Below, one piece after another: positions 11,822 through 19,658 of a stretch of DNA of 20,148 bases. Below the pieces are notes generated by a model. That model was not told the origin of the DNA, did not search any database, and saw only the letters and a program-made list of their open reading frames with translations. Origin of the DNA: a virus. Where the stretch lies: positions 1 to 20,148 of the IMG/VR virus record IMGVR_UViG_3300044630_000002; one strand, given 5' to 3'. Made by a program: the position numbers and the translations under genes. Position 1 is the first letter of the stretch, and each line of letters opens with the position of its first letter.

Positions 11822-13227
11822 TGCAAATACCTATTCTTAACGGCATCTACACCGACAGCACTCCTGAACTGCGTACCAGTTACCCAGTCAACCTTGTGCC
11901 TGTGCCAAAGCAGTCAGGCATCAGCAATGGGTTTTTGCGACCAGGCGATGGGATTGTGTCCAATGGAACAGGGCCAGGCATTGACCGTGGCGGCATCAAC
12001 TGGCGGGGTGAACTGTATCGGGTAATGGGTACAAAGCTGGTGGAAATCAATAGCGCAGGCACAGTGACCGTGCTTGGCGATGTGGGTGGCCCAACCAATC
12101 AACTGGTAACGTTTGATTACAGCTTTGACGAGTTGGCGATTGCATCAGGTGGGCGGTTGTATTACTGGGACGGCTCGACCCTAACGCAAGTGACCGACCC
12201 TGACTTGGGTCTGGTGCTGGATGTGGTGTGGGTAGATGGATACTTCATGACCACGGATGGTGAGTTCTTGGTGGTCACTGAACTGTCAGACCCGACCCAA
12301 GTCAATCCTCTCAAATACGGCAGTTCAGAGGTTGACCCTGACCCAGTGGTGGCGTTGCTGAAGCTGCGAAACGAGGTCTATGCGCTGAACCGCAACACTA
12401 TTGAAGTATTCGACAACGTGGGCGGGGAGTTATTTCCATTCGCACGAATTGATGGCGCACAGATACAAAAAGGCGTGATTGGCACACAAGGGTGCTGTGT
12501 GTTTATTGACCGCATTGCTTTTTTGGGCAGTGCAAGGAATGAAGCACCAGGCATTTATGTTGGCGCATCCGCCGTTACTGAAAAAATCAGCACACAGGAA
12601 ATCGACAATCTTTTGCTGGAGTACACCGAAGCTCAGTTGGCTTTGGTCAAGCTAGAAGCAAGGAACGACAAGAACCATGAGCATCTTTATGTCCACCTGC
12701 CTGACCGCACAATAGTCTTTGATGCCTCTGCGTCCAAAGCCTTAGAAACGGCAGTTTGGTTTACCCTGACAACGACTTTGGCTGGATTTGCACAATACCG
12801 AGCCAGAAACATGGTTTGGGTTTACGACAAGTGGATGGTTGGAGACCCGCAAAGTTCTAGCATCGGCTACTTGGTGCAGGACACAGGACATCACTGGGGG
12901 CAACAGGTGCGGTGGGAGTTTGGCACGTTGATTGTTTACAACGAGAGCAATGGGGCAATCTTTAACGAGATGGAACTTGTCAGCTTGACTGGAAGCATTG
13001 CGCTTGGTGATAACCCGCAAATCAGCACAAGTTACTCTTTAGACGGACAAACCTATTCACAAGAAAAATTCATTGCTGTTGGCACGATTGGCAACCGCAA
13101 AAGGCGTTTGGCTTGGTTTCAGCAGGGAAGTATGAGGAACTGGCGCATCCAGCGCTTCCGTGGCGATAGTGATGCCCATGTGTCATTCATCCGACTTGAG
13201 GCTCAGATCGAGCCATTGGCCTACTGA
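11821..13227 (+). CDS. packaged DNA stabilisation / tail hub protein, P22 gp10-like
   Basis: A 468-residue beta-propeller-type protein (472 in P22 gp10) that would form the hexameric tail hub below the adaptor ring, close the DNA channel after packaging and bind the needle and tailspikes. Aligned landmarks with P22 gp10 include the start QIPILNGIYTDSTPE...YPVNLVPVPK with FLRPGDGI (P22: PVNMLATPK...YLRSFPGI). Others are RDxxxVFGSSTIEYF-like NEVYALNRNTIEVFDNVGG, IQKGVIGTQGC (P22 VQKGIAGTYC), and IVFDASASKALE (P22 LVYDASSSANGP). ATG 11821 is preferred over an in-frame GTG at 11815, as it forms a TAATG junction like others here. Confidence 0.93.
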   Translation: MQIPILNGIYTDSTPELRTSYPVNLVPVPKQSGISNGFLRPGDGIVSNGTGPGIDRGGINWRGELYRVMGTKLVEINSAGTVTVLGDVGGPTNQLVTFDYSFDELAIASGGRLYYWDGSTLTQVTDPDLGLVLDVVWVDGYFMTTDGEFLVVTELSDPTQVNPLKYGSSEVDPDPVVALLKLRNEVYALNRNTIEVFDNVGGELFPFARIDGAQIQKGVIGTQGCCVFIDRIAFLGSARNEAPGIYVGASAVTEKISTQEIDNLLLEYTEAQLALVKLEARNDKNHEHLYVHLPDRTIVFDASASKALETAVWFTLTTTLAGFAQYRARNMVWVYDKWMVGDPQSSSIGYLVQDTGHHWGQQVRWEFGTLIVYNESNGAIFNEMELVSLTGSIALGDNPQISTSYSLDGQTYSQEKFIAVGTIGNRKRRLAWFQQGSMRNWRIQRFRGDSDAHVSFIRLEAQIEPLAY

Positions 13228-13229
13228 TT

Positions 13230-14084
13230 ATGGCAACGCGAAGGCTCAACCTTACCCGTGACCAGCTTGCGCTGTTTTTGGAAAACCAAGAGCAGATTCG
13301 CCAGTTTGAATTGCTGTTTTCTACGGTGGACGCGATTCAACCTATCGTTAGCACCGACTTTGAGTATCAAGCAGACAATGCGGCGGCTGGCGCAAATTCA
13401 GCTTTAGCGCAAATCATTGCTTTAGCGCAAGAGACTGAAGTTAATGATGCGGCATTGGGCGCAAAGGCGCAGGACGCACTGGACAGGATTGCACTGCTAG
13501 CGCAAGAAACTGCGGTAACTGTGGCATTGGCTGAAAGCAAAGCAAATCAGGCTTTGGCATTGGTGGACAAGCTGAATAAAGCGGTTGAGGGCTTGCAGAT
13601 GACCCCACCACCAAGGGAGTTCAAACGGGCAAGATATGGGTCGTTTTACGACACCACTACTCAGACAGCGACAGTTATCAACACAGCCAAGGCCATCACG
13701 TTTAACACAACAGACCTCAGCCAAGGTGTATTTATTGGAAGCCCAACATCAAGAATTGTTGTTGACAGTGAAGGCTTATATAACTTTGCTCTCAGCTTTC
13801 AAATTGACAAAACATCGGGCGGTACTGCCGAGTTCTACGTTTGGTTCAGATTAAATGGTGTCAACATTGACGACAGCGCAGGTTTAATTCGTATTCAGGG
13901 TAATGATGCCGAAATATTTTCTGCCTACAACTTGTTTTTAGATTTAAAAGCCAACGATTACGTTGAGATAATGTTTTCAGTAAGCGACTTGGATGTTGAG
14001 TTACACACAGTTGCTGCAACTGCGCCAGTTCCTGCAATCCCGTCCATAATTCTCACAGTCAACAACATTGAAGGTGTACTATGA
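13230..14084 (+). CDS. coiled-coil plus jelly-roll protein, candidate tail needle (gp26 position)
   Basis: A 284-residue protein directly after the gp10-like gene, where P22 carries gp26. The N-terminus (1-50) includes LTRDQLALFLENQEQIRQFE. Residues 50-120 are an Ala/Leu/Gln-rich coiled coil with a near-repeat, IALAQETEV (63-71) and IALLAQETAV (87-96). Residues 133-281 look like a C1q/TNF-type jelly roll: RARYGSFYDTTTQTA, IVVDSEGLYNFALSFQI, EFYVWFRLNGVN, and LKANDYVEIMFS. P22 needle is 233 residues; the Sf6 needle ends in a TNF-like trimeric knob, so this layout fits a needle with knob. It could equally be a short trimeric tail fibre. No sequence identity to gp26 is evident to me. Confidence 0.72.
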   Translation: MATRRLNLTRDQLALFLENQEQIRQFELLFSTVDAIQPIVSTDFEYQADNAAAGANSALAQIIALAQETEVNDAALGAKAQDALDRIALLAQETAVTVALAESKANQALALVDKLNKAVEGLQMTPPPREFKRARYGSFYDTTTQTATVINTAKAITFNTTDLSQGVFIGSPTSRIVVDSEGLYNFALSFQIDKTSGGTAEFYVWFRLNGVNIDDSAGLIRIQGNDAEIFSAYNLFLDLKANDYVEIMFSVSDLDVELHTVAATAPVPAIPSIILTVNNIEGVL

Positions 14085-14416
14085 CAGTTACAGTAAAAGT
14101 ACTAATTCCTGCAAAACAAGCAGAGAACAGCCAAACAACCCAATATACCGCAACAAATGTCAAGGCGATTATTGACAAGTTTACGGTGACCAATACCAGC
14201 GCCAACAATGTGACTTTCAGTTGCAACTTGGTAACTACTGGCGGCACGGCAGGGGCATCGAACCTGATTATCGACACACGCACCATCGTGCCAGATGAGA
14301 CTTATACCTGCCCTGAATTGGTCGGACAAGCATTGGAGTCTGGTGGGTTTATTTCCACAATCGCAGGGGCGGCAACATCCCTGACCATCCGAGCATCAGG
14401 CCGAGAAATCAGTTAA
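14081..14416 (+). CDS. small beta-sandwich virion protein, hypothetical
   Basis: A 111-residue protein made almost entirely of predicted beta strands rich in Thr, Val and Asn: TATNVKAIIDKFTVTNTSAN (23-42), VTFSCNLVTTGG (44-55), LIIDTRTIVPDETYTCPELV (62-81), and SLTIRASGREIS at the end. The IIDKFTVTN.S...VTFS..L pattern is recurrent in phage structural regions and resembles a cap-like beta-sandwich on tails or heads. In P22 the corresponding slot holds gp14, but I see no similarity to it. It overlaps the needle candidate by 4 bases (ATGA). Probably a virion protein. Confidence 0.7.
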   Translation: MTVTVKVLIPAKQAENSQTTQYTATNVKAIIDKFTVTNTSANNVTFSCNLVTTGGTAGASNLIIDTRTIVPDETYTCPELVGQALESGGFISTIAGAATSLTIRASGREIS

Positions 14417-14426
14417 GGAGAACAGC

Positions 14427-14822
14427 ATGAAAGAGTTTATGGTTATTCCAAGGGGCTTTAATGGCCTGCCGATGGAAGAGGAGTTTTTGACCAATGCCCA
14501 AAACAAGAAGAACTATGCCGTTGCGGTGGCTGACTGGAACTATGGTCCTGAAATGCCCACCAATGAGGCTGGCTCAAATAAGGAGTTCTACGCAGGACTG
14601 GCAGAGGCAATGCAGTGCGATGAAAAAGACGCACGGCGTAAGCATTGCTCAAACTGCGAGTATTACGACAACAGCTTCATGACCCAAGTTCGGATTGAGC
14701 GCATCCCGATGGCGGCTTATGACAAGGGCGCAGGGTTCAGGGGTCACTGCGAAAAGCTGGACTTTATCTGCAACGATATGAGGGTTTGTCAGGCTTGGGA
14801 AGATCAAGAATATGAGGATTGA
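14427..14822 (+). CDS. cysteine-rich hypothetical protein, probable metal binding
   Basis: A 131-residue protein. The N-terminus (1-60) has no recognisable domain. The C-terminal half carries cysteines at 64, 74, 77, 108, 115 and 121, spaced C-x2-C ... C-x6-C-x5-C (CSNCEYYDNSFM, GHCEKLDFIC, RVCQAW). The layout resembles small HiPIP-like or zinc-binding modules I recall from phage neighbourhoods. With a clear ribosome-binding site (AAGGAG at 14415-14420, 6 bases before the ATG), it is the last gene before the 75-base gap. A metal- or Fe-S-binding role is inferred from the cysteine pattern only; its place in a virion operon makes it odd. Confidence 0.7.
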   Translation: MKEFMVIPRGFNGLPMEEEFLTNAQNKKNYAVAVADWNYGPEMPTNEAGSNKEFYAGLAEAMQCDEKDARRKHCSNCEYYDNSFMTQVRIERIPMAAYDKGAGFRGHCEKLDFICNDMRVCQAWEDQEYED

Positions 14823-14846
14823 CCTTTTGTCAATTTGTGCGAAAAT
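14819..14846 (+). promoter_or_regulatory. sigma70-type promoter candidate with extended -10
   Basis: TTGACC (14819-14824; 5 of 6 to TTGACA), a 16-base spacer ending TGC, and GAAAAT (14841-14846; 4 of 6 to TATAAT) with TG one base upstream, an extended -10. It lies in the only sizeable gap of the structural block and would start a transcript about 40-45 bases before the ATG at 14898. An imperfect inverted repeat, CGCTG (14852-14856) / CAGCG (14869-14873), would fall in the leader. Not tested against other gaps. Confidence 0.45.
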
Positions 14847-14897
14847 TCAGTCGCTGAGTTCTGGCATCCAGCGGCCTGCCCTGTATAGGAGTTGTGC

Positions 14898-15341
14898 ATG
14901 ACCGATGGACTGCGAGAGAACCTGACCAAGGTTTTTATGCTTCCCCAATCAGCCGTTGAGTGGTTGGTAATGGTCTATGACGCAATTCAAGTCTTTGATG
15001 ACGTAGCAGATGGTGACCCAGTAGCACGAGAAGACCTGAATGCGGCCATTTGGAACACGCTGGTGGGTATGCACCAGAACGCATTTTTTATAGGCAACAG
15101 CAACCATTTAACGCCTTTGCTGGCGACAATGATTCTCAAGTGGCAAGCCTCGGACGCGGCAGAGCGCAATAAACAGGCGGATGCCAAGTCGTTCATGTGG
15201 CGAGCTGGGTATTACGATTTGATTTTGATGGCGGTCTCGCTGGTGCATGGGGCTGGTTTCGCTACCAAGCACGGTCATCATGTGATGGCTTTATATGGCG
15301 AAACGCTAGAAGATTATTTAAAGGAGTTTGGCGATGCCTGA
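14898..15341 (+). CDS. conserved phage hypothetical protein, helical
   Basis: A 147-residue helical protein. Visible conserved-looking blocks are VEWLVMVYDAIQVFDDVADGD (20-40), AREDLNAAIWNTLVGM (43-58), TPLLATMILKWQASDAAERNK (72-92) and FMWRAGYYDLILMAVSLVHG (99-118). I recognise the VFDDVADGD / WNTLVGM / ILKWQASD / FMWRAGYYDL set from uncultured phages just ahead of ejection genes, but with no known function. The hydrophobic stretch at 106-118 is short and probably packs in a bundle. ATG 14898 has AGGAG at 14887-14891, 6 bases upstream. It is the first gene after the candidate promoter and ends 8 bases inside the next gene. Confidence 0.75.
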   Translation: MTDGLRENLTKVFMLPQSAVEWLVMVYDAIQVFDDVADGDPVAREDLNAAIWNTLVGMHQNAFFIGNSNHLTPLLATMILKWQASDAAERNKQADAKSFMWRAGYYDLILMAVSLVHGAGFATKHGHHVMALYGETLEDYLKEFGDA

Positions 15342-16011
15342 TATTGGAACGGGTCTTCAGCTCGGTGCATCCCTGCTTGGTAGTTCAATGCAGGCAGATG
15401 CTGCAAGTTCTGCGGCATCTGCACAAGTTGAATCAGCAAGAATGGGTATCGAGGAACAGCGCAGGCAATTTGATGCGTTACAAGCCTTGTTAAAGCCTTA
15501 TACAGAAGTTGGTGTTCCTGCCATTGAAGCACAACAAGCGTTTCTTGGGCTGAAAGGGCCAGAAGCAGAGCAAGCCGCTATTGATCGCATTCGTGGCGGT
15601 GAAACTTTCCAAACACTTGCACAGCAGGGTGAAGAGGCTTTATTACAACGGGCATCGGCTACGGGCGGTCTGCGTGGTGGAAATATTCAGGGTGCATTAG
15701 CCCAGTTCCGTCCACAGCTTTTAAATAGTTTGATTGAACAGCAATATGGTCGTTTGGGTGGTTTGACAACGATTGGACAGCAATCTGCGGCTGGTGTTGG
15801 TACTGCTGGAATGCAGACAGGCACAAACGTGGCAAATTTACTTGCAAATCAAGGTCGAGCTATCGCTGGTGGCCAGCTTGGTGAGGCAAGAGCTTATGGC
15901 AAATTTTTAGAACAACCTTTCCAATTATCTGGTTTTACATCTGCTATGGGTGGCGGAACGACAGCACCAAGCCCTGGCCAACCCCGTGTTGCAGGCGGCT
16001 ATGTTTTTTAA
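15334..16011 (+). CDS. DNA ejection (injection) protein, P22 gp7-like position
   Basis: A 225-residue protein (229 in P22 gp7). The N-terminus is Gly/Ala/Ser-rich (GTGLQLGASLLGSSMQADAA, 5-24), then a helix ESARMGIEEQRRQFDALQAL (33-52) and a conserved-looking QRASATGGLRGGNIQGALAQ (105-124) followed by FRPQLLNSLIEQQYGRLGGL. These are hallmarks of phage DNA-transfer proteins that ride inside the head, exit before the DNA and help build a channel through the Gram-negative envelope. ATG 15334 has AAGGAG (15321-15326), 7 bases upstream; an in-frame TTG at 15328 was rejected. It is the first of three ejection genes. Confidence 0.85.
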   Translation: MPDIGTGLQLGASLLGSSMQADAASSAASAQVESARMGIEEQRRQFDALQALLKPYTEVGVPAIEAQQAFLGLKGPEAEQAAIDRIRGGETFQTLAQQGEEALLQRASATGGLRGGNIQGALAQFRPQLLNSLIEQQYGRLGGLTTIGQQSAAGVGTAGMQTGTNVANLLANQGRAIAGGQLGEARAYGKFLEQPFQLSGFTSAMGGGTTAPSPGQPRVAGGYVF

Positions 16012-16022
16012 TAGGTTAAATC

Positions 16023-17471
16023 ATGGCAACTATTAACCCATTCCAAGAACCGATAGATTATTCTATTGATGTAAAAACCCCTTTTGAAGCTTCTTTGGCT
16101 GGCTTTAAATTAGGTGCAGAGCAGGCAACAATTCGGGACGCACAGCAGAAGCGTTTGCTTGAACAGCAAGCAATGCAACAAACACAAGCACGGCAAGCTG
16201 AACTCGGTACAAGACTCAAAAGTTTTTATGACAAAAAACCAGAGGAAAGAAACTTTGAGGAAATTGAGCAGTTGTTTGCATTTGCAGGAAACAAAGACCA
16301 ACTAGATGCTTTGAAGTTAATGGCTGAAGGTACGGATAAAAGACGACTTGATGCTGATAAGCGGTTTTATGCTCAAGTCATGCTTGGGTTGGAATCAGAG
16401 CCAACTGTTGCATTCAAATTATTAGATGACAAGATTTTGGCAGAAAAAGACCCAGCTCAAAAAGCGGCATTAGAAACAATTAAAAGAACTGCTCAAACTG
16501 TCAACCCAGCCGCCGCAGTAAATTTGATTGAACCATATACAGCCTCAATATTCGGAAAAGACTGGTATGCAGGCTTAAAAGATGCTCGTGTTGAAAGACG
16601 AGCACAAGACCTTGCGCCAAGTGAATTAAAGCAAAAGATGGCTGATGCTGATAAAGCCGTGGCTGATGCAATATCAGCACAGGCAAAAGCTAAAAACGCA
16701 CCTGAAAGAGAAGCCGCAGATGCCGCAAGAGCAACGGCTGACGCAAAGAAAGCACAGGTTGATGCAAATTTTGCTCAAGTAAAAATAGAGGCCGATTTAA
16801 AACAAGCTGCTGCAACTTTACGCAAAACTGAAGCAGACATATTGATTGACAAAGAAAATACACGGATTGCGGCTCTTAATGCCGCCGCCGCAAAAGAAAC
16901 AAACAATTTAAAACGTCAAGAGTTGCAACAAAAAATTGATGATGCAAAAGAAAAGCGTGATGCCCTTGACAGAGACCAAAAAGCAACGGTTTCTAATCAA
17001 TCTGCTGACATTGATAATTTTTTGAATACAGCACAAAGAGTTTTGAATACACCAGAAGATGTTATTAAATCCGCAACAGGGCCAGTAGCTTCAAGGTTAC
17101 CTACTTTAAGTTCTGATGTCTCTGACTTTGAGGCACTTGTAGAGGCCCTTGGTTCACAAGCATTTATTGCCCAGATACCAAAAATTAAAGGCACTGGAAG
17201 TTTGTCTGAAAAAGAAGGGGATAAACTGCAAGCATCTTTGCAAACTTTAAGTTTAAAACAATCGCCTGCAAGATTAAAAGAAAATGTAACAGAGGCTGTG
17301 CGTTTACTTACAAAAGTACGGGAAAACATAGCTCTTAAATATGGTGTACAAGCACCTCCAATTGATATACCCTCCGCAGCAGGGGTTTTGGTAAATTTAC
17401 CAAATGGGCAAACACTAAAATTTCCTAACCAAACTGCTGCTGATGCCTTTAAGAAAAAGGCAGGGATTTAA
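16023..17471 (+). CDS. DNA ejection (injection) protein, P22 gp20-like position
   Basis: A 482-residue, mostly helical protein (471 in P22 gp20). After an N-terminal segment (NPFQEPIDYSIDVKTPFEAS, 5-24), a Gln/Ala-rich helix follows (about 30-65). Residues roughly 195-330 form a long Ala/Lys/Asp/Glu coiled coil (ADKAVADAISAQAKAKNA and similar). The C-terminal third has LVEALGSQAFIAQIPKIKG, LSEKEGDKLQASLQTLSLKQ and a short terminal beta-like module VLVNLPNGQTLKFPNQTAA. The GSQAF and SEKEGDKL stretches are familiar from phage internal virion proteins. With the gp7-like and gp16-like genes it would be ejected to span the periplasm. DNA here is visibly AT-rich. Confidence 0.8.
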   Translation: MATINPFQEPIDYSIDVKTPFEASLAGFKLGAEQATIRDAQQKRLLEQQAMQQTQARQAELGTRLKSFYDKKPEERNFEEIEQLFAFAGNKDQLDALKLMAEGTDKRRLDADKRFYAQVMLGLESEPTVAFKLLDDKILAEKDPAQKAALETIKRTAQTVNPAAAVNLIEPYTASIFGKDWYAGLKDARVERRAQDLAPSELKQKMADADKAVADAISAQAKAKNAPEREAADAARATADAKKAQVDANFAQVKIEADLKQAAATLRKTEADILIDKENTRIAALNAAAAKETNNLKRQELQQKIDDAKEKRDALDRDQKATVSNQSADIDNFLNTAQRVLNTPEDVIKSATGPVASRLPTLSSDVSDFEALVEALGSQAFIAQIPKIKGTGSLSEKEGDKLQASLQTLSLKQSPARLKENVTEAVRLLTKVRENIALKYGVQAPPIDIPSAAGVLVNLPNGQTLKFPNQTAADAFKKKAGI

Positions 17472-17473
17472 TA

Positions 17474-19645
17474 ATGGCAACAGACTACGAAGCACTAGCT
17501 AAAGAATTTGGCGGTTCTGTTGTAAGCCCGTCAAGCCAACCTGTAAAAGTTGAGATCAGTGGCACACCTATTTTTGCTGAAGACCCAAGAGCAACTTCTA
17601 TTGCAGTGCCAGAGGGTTTTAAGTTATTGCCTATTTCACTTGCTGATGCAAGGCCACAAGGCACTTATTATGACCAGACATTAAATGCTTTTTTTACCCC
17701 CACGACACAGCCAGCAGAAGTACGAACTGAAATACAGCCAAGCGCACCAGTTACTTCAGTTGACCTAACTGCACTTGCTACGGAATATGGCGGGACCGTA
17801 ATGCCAGAGCCATCAACAACTGCAACAGGACTCGCTGGAGCCGCTACAAGGGGTATGGCGTTGCCTGCCGCTGGGGCGCTTGCTGGTGGGGCTGCTGGTG
17901 CGTTGCTTGGTGGTGTTGGTGCGATACCAGGCGCTATTGCTGGTGCTGGTGCGGCAACCCTTGCTGGCTTAGTTGCAGACCCTATTGTTGGGTCAATCAA
18001 TAGCTTATTTGGCACAAAATACACAATGCCAACGGATGCGCTTGAAGATTTGCTTACCCGTGTTGGTGTTGCCGAACCCCGTACCGCCGCAGAACGGATT
18101 GTCCAAACAACTGCCGCTGGTGCAAGCGGTGGTGCTGGTGGTGTTGCTTTGGGTAAAGCTGTTGAAGCTGCCGCCGCAGGACCAGTAGCCCGTGAAGTTG
18201 GTCGAATGATGGCAACTACACCTGTCCTGCAAACTGTTACAGGTGCAACGGCTGGTGGCGCAGGGCAACTTGCAAAAGAAGCAGGCGCAGGAACTGGTGG
18301 CCAAATTGCAGCAACAGTTGCTGGCGGGATATTGCCATCTATACCATCGGCGGTAAGAACATTAACCCAACAAGCTGCAAAGCAAATTGCGCCTGTTGGG
18401 GCTGGGATTCGTGAGCAAGTTGAACCAACTATTCGAGAATCCTTGCAAAGCATTAAGGCAACTGTTGGAGAAAAAATATCTCCGCAAGATACAGCAACCC
18501 TTAAAAAAGTCATTACGCAAAGCCCTGATTCTGTTGATGTTGTTAATTTCAGGGTTGCAGGGACTCAGGTCGTACCTGATAACTTGGCGGCTGATGCCAT
18601 CAAGCAAGGGTGGAAAGATGGCACGATTGCGAGTATTAAAGCTGCAACCGAAAAAGACCGCCAAGCCATGTCGAAGATGCTTAACATTTTCAAAATGGGC
18701 GAAAAGAATGAAAGATTCAGGGCGACAACAAGACCCGCTGACATTTTGGGCGATACGGTCGAATCACGAATTTCATTTTTAACTAAAGCCAATAAAGAGG
18801 CTGGAAACGAAATCAACAAAGTTGCCAACAGTCAGTTGCGTGATAAGCGCGTGAACTTTGACCCAGCTATCAATACGTTTATTGAAGACCTTGGTGCTTT
18901 GGGCGTAAGAGTAGAAGTGGACTCAAACGGGGTTGCTAAAGCCATTTTGCAAGGCTCTGATATACAGGGAGACAGGCAGGCTCAAAGGGTCTTAAACGCC
19001 GTTTTGGAGCGTTTGAGCACTGTTAAACCGCCTGATGCTTATGGCATCCACACTGCCAAGCGTTTTATTGATACTCAGGTTGACTATGGCAAGCGAAATC
19101 TTGCCAACCCGTTGACTTCACAAGCTGAACGTACTTTGAAAAACTTGCGTAGAAACTTGAATCAAACCCTTGGAGATACTTTTCCTGACTACAAAGCAGC
19201 AAACGCAAAGTATTCGGACACAGTATCAACACTTGATGATTTGCAAAAAGCCGCAGGGACACAGATTAATTTTGAATCGCCTAATGCTGACAAAGCACTG
19301 GGTGTAGCCATGCGTAAATTGACCAGCAATTACGGCACACGGGCAAACCTTATTGATGCACTCGATCAGGCAAACCAGACTGCCACTAAGTACGGCATGA
19401 AAATTGAAGATGATGTCATCAACCAGTTAATTTTTGTCAACGAGCTTGATCGAATGTTTGGTGCGCAGGCACAGACTTCATTGAAGGGCCAAGTTGCCGA
19501 GGCAATGCAAACTGGGGTTGACATTGCAAGAGGTGGTGGCGCAAGACGAGCACTTGAATTACTTGCTGAAGGCGCAGAGAATCTGCGTGGCATCAACAAA
19601 GAAAACGCAGTCAAGGCAATGGAAGAATTGCTTAAGCGCAAATAA
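17474..19645 (+). CDS. DNA ejection (injection) protein, P22 gp16-like position
   Basis: A 723-residue protein (609 in P22 gp16), third and largest of the ejection set. Two near-copies of a short motif, YEALAKEFGGSVV (5-17) and LTALATEYGGTVM (98-110), bracket the N-terminal region. A Gly/Ala-rich hydrophobic stretch at about 119-175 (PAAGALAGGAAGALLGGVGA and beyond) and a second at about 210-290 could insert into the inner membrane of the host as the genome passes. The remaining two-thirds is charged and helical, ending in EELLKRK. Assignment is by position, size and the membrane-active composition. It starts two bases after the previous stop. Confidence 0.8.
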   Translation: MATDYEALAKEFGGSVVSPSSQPVKVEISGTPIFAEDPRATSIAVPEGFKLLPISLADARPQGTYYDQTLNAFFTPTTQPAEVRTEIQPSAPVTSVDLTALATEYGGTVMPEPSTTATGLAGAATRGMALPAAGALAGGAAGALLGGVGAIPGAIAGAGAATLAGLVADPIVGSINSLFGTKYTMPTDALEDLLTRVGVAEPRTAAERIVQTTAAGASGGAGGVALGKAVEAAAAGPVAREVGRMMATTPVLQTVTGATAGGAGQLAKEAGAGTGGQIAATVAGGILPSIPSAVRTLTQQAAKQIAPVGAGIREQVEPTIRESLQSIKATVGEKISPQDTATLKKVITQSPDSVDVVNFRVAGTQVVPDNLAADAIKQGWKDGTIASIKAATEKDRQAMSKMLNIFKMGEKNERFRATTRPADILGDTVESRISFLTKANKEAGNEINKVANSQLRDKRVNFDPAINTFIEDLGALGVRVEVDSNGVAKAILQGSDIQGDRQAQRVLNAVLERLSTVKPPDAYGIHTAKRFIDTQVDYGKRNLANPLTSQAERTLKNLRRNLNQTLGDTFPDYKAANAKYSDTVSTLDDLQKAAGTQINFESPNADKALGVAMRKLTSNYGTRANLIDALDQANQTATKYGMKIEDDVINQLIFVNELDRMFGAQAQTSLKGQVAEAMQTGVDIARGGGARRALELLAEGAENLRGINKENAVKAMEELLKRK

Positions 19646-19658
19646 GGAGAATAAATAA

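Noticed and set aside
17668-18513. 281-codon minus-strand ORF opposite the gp16-like gene
   Set aside because: It is Ala/Pro/Val-rich, mirroring the Gly/Ala-rich coding sequence on the + strand, with no motif; a composition artefact.
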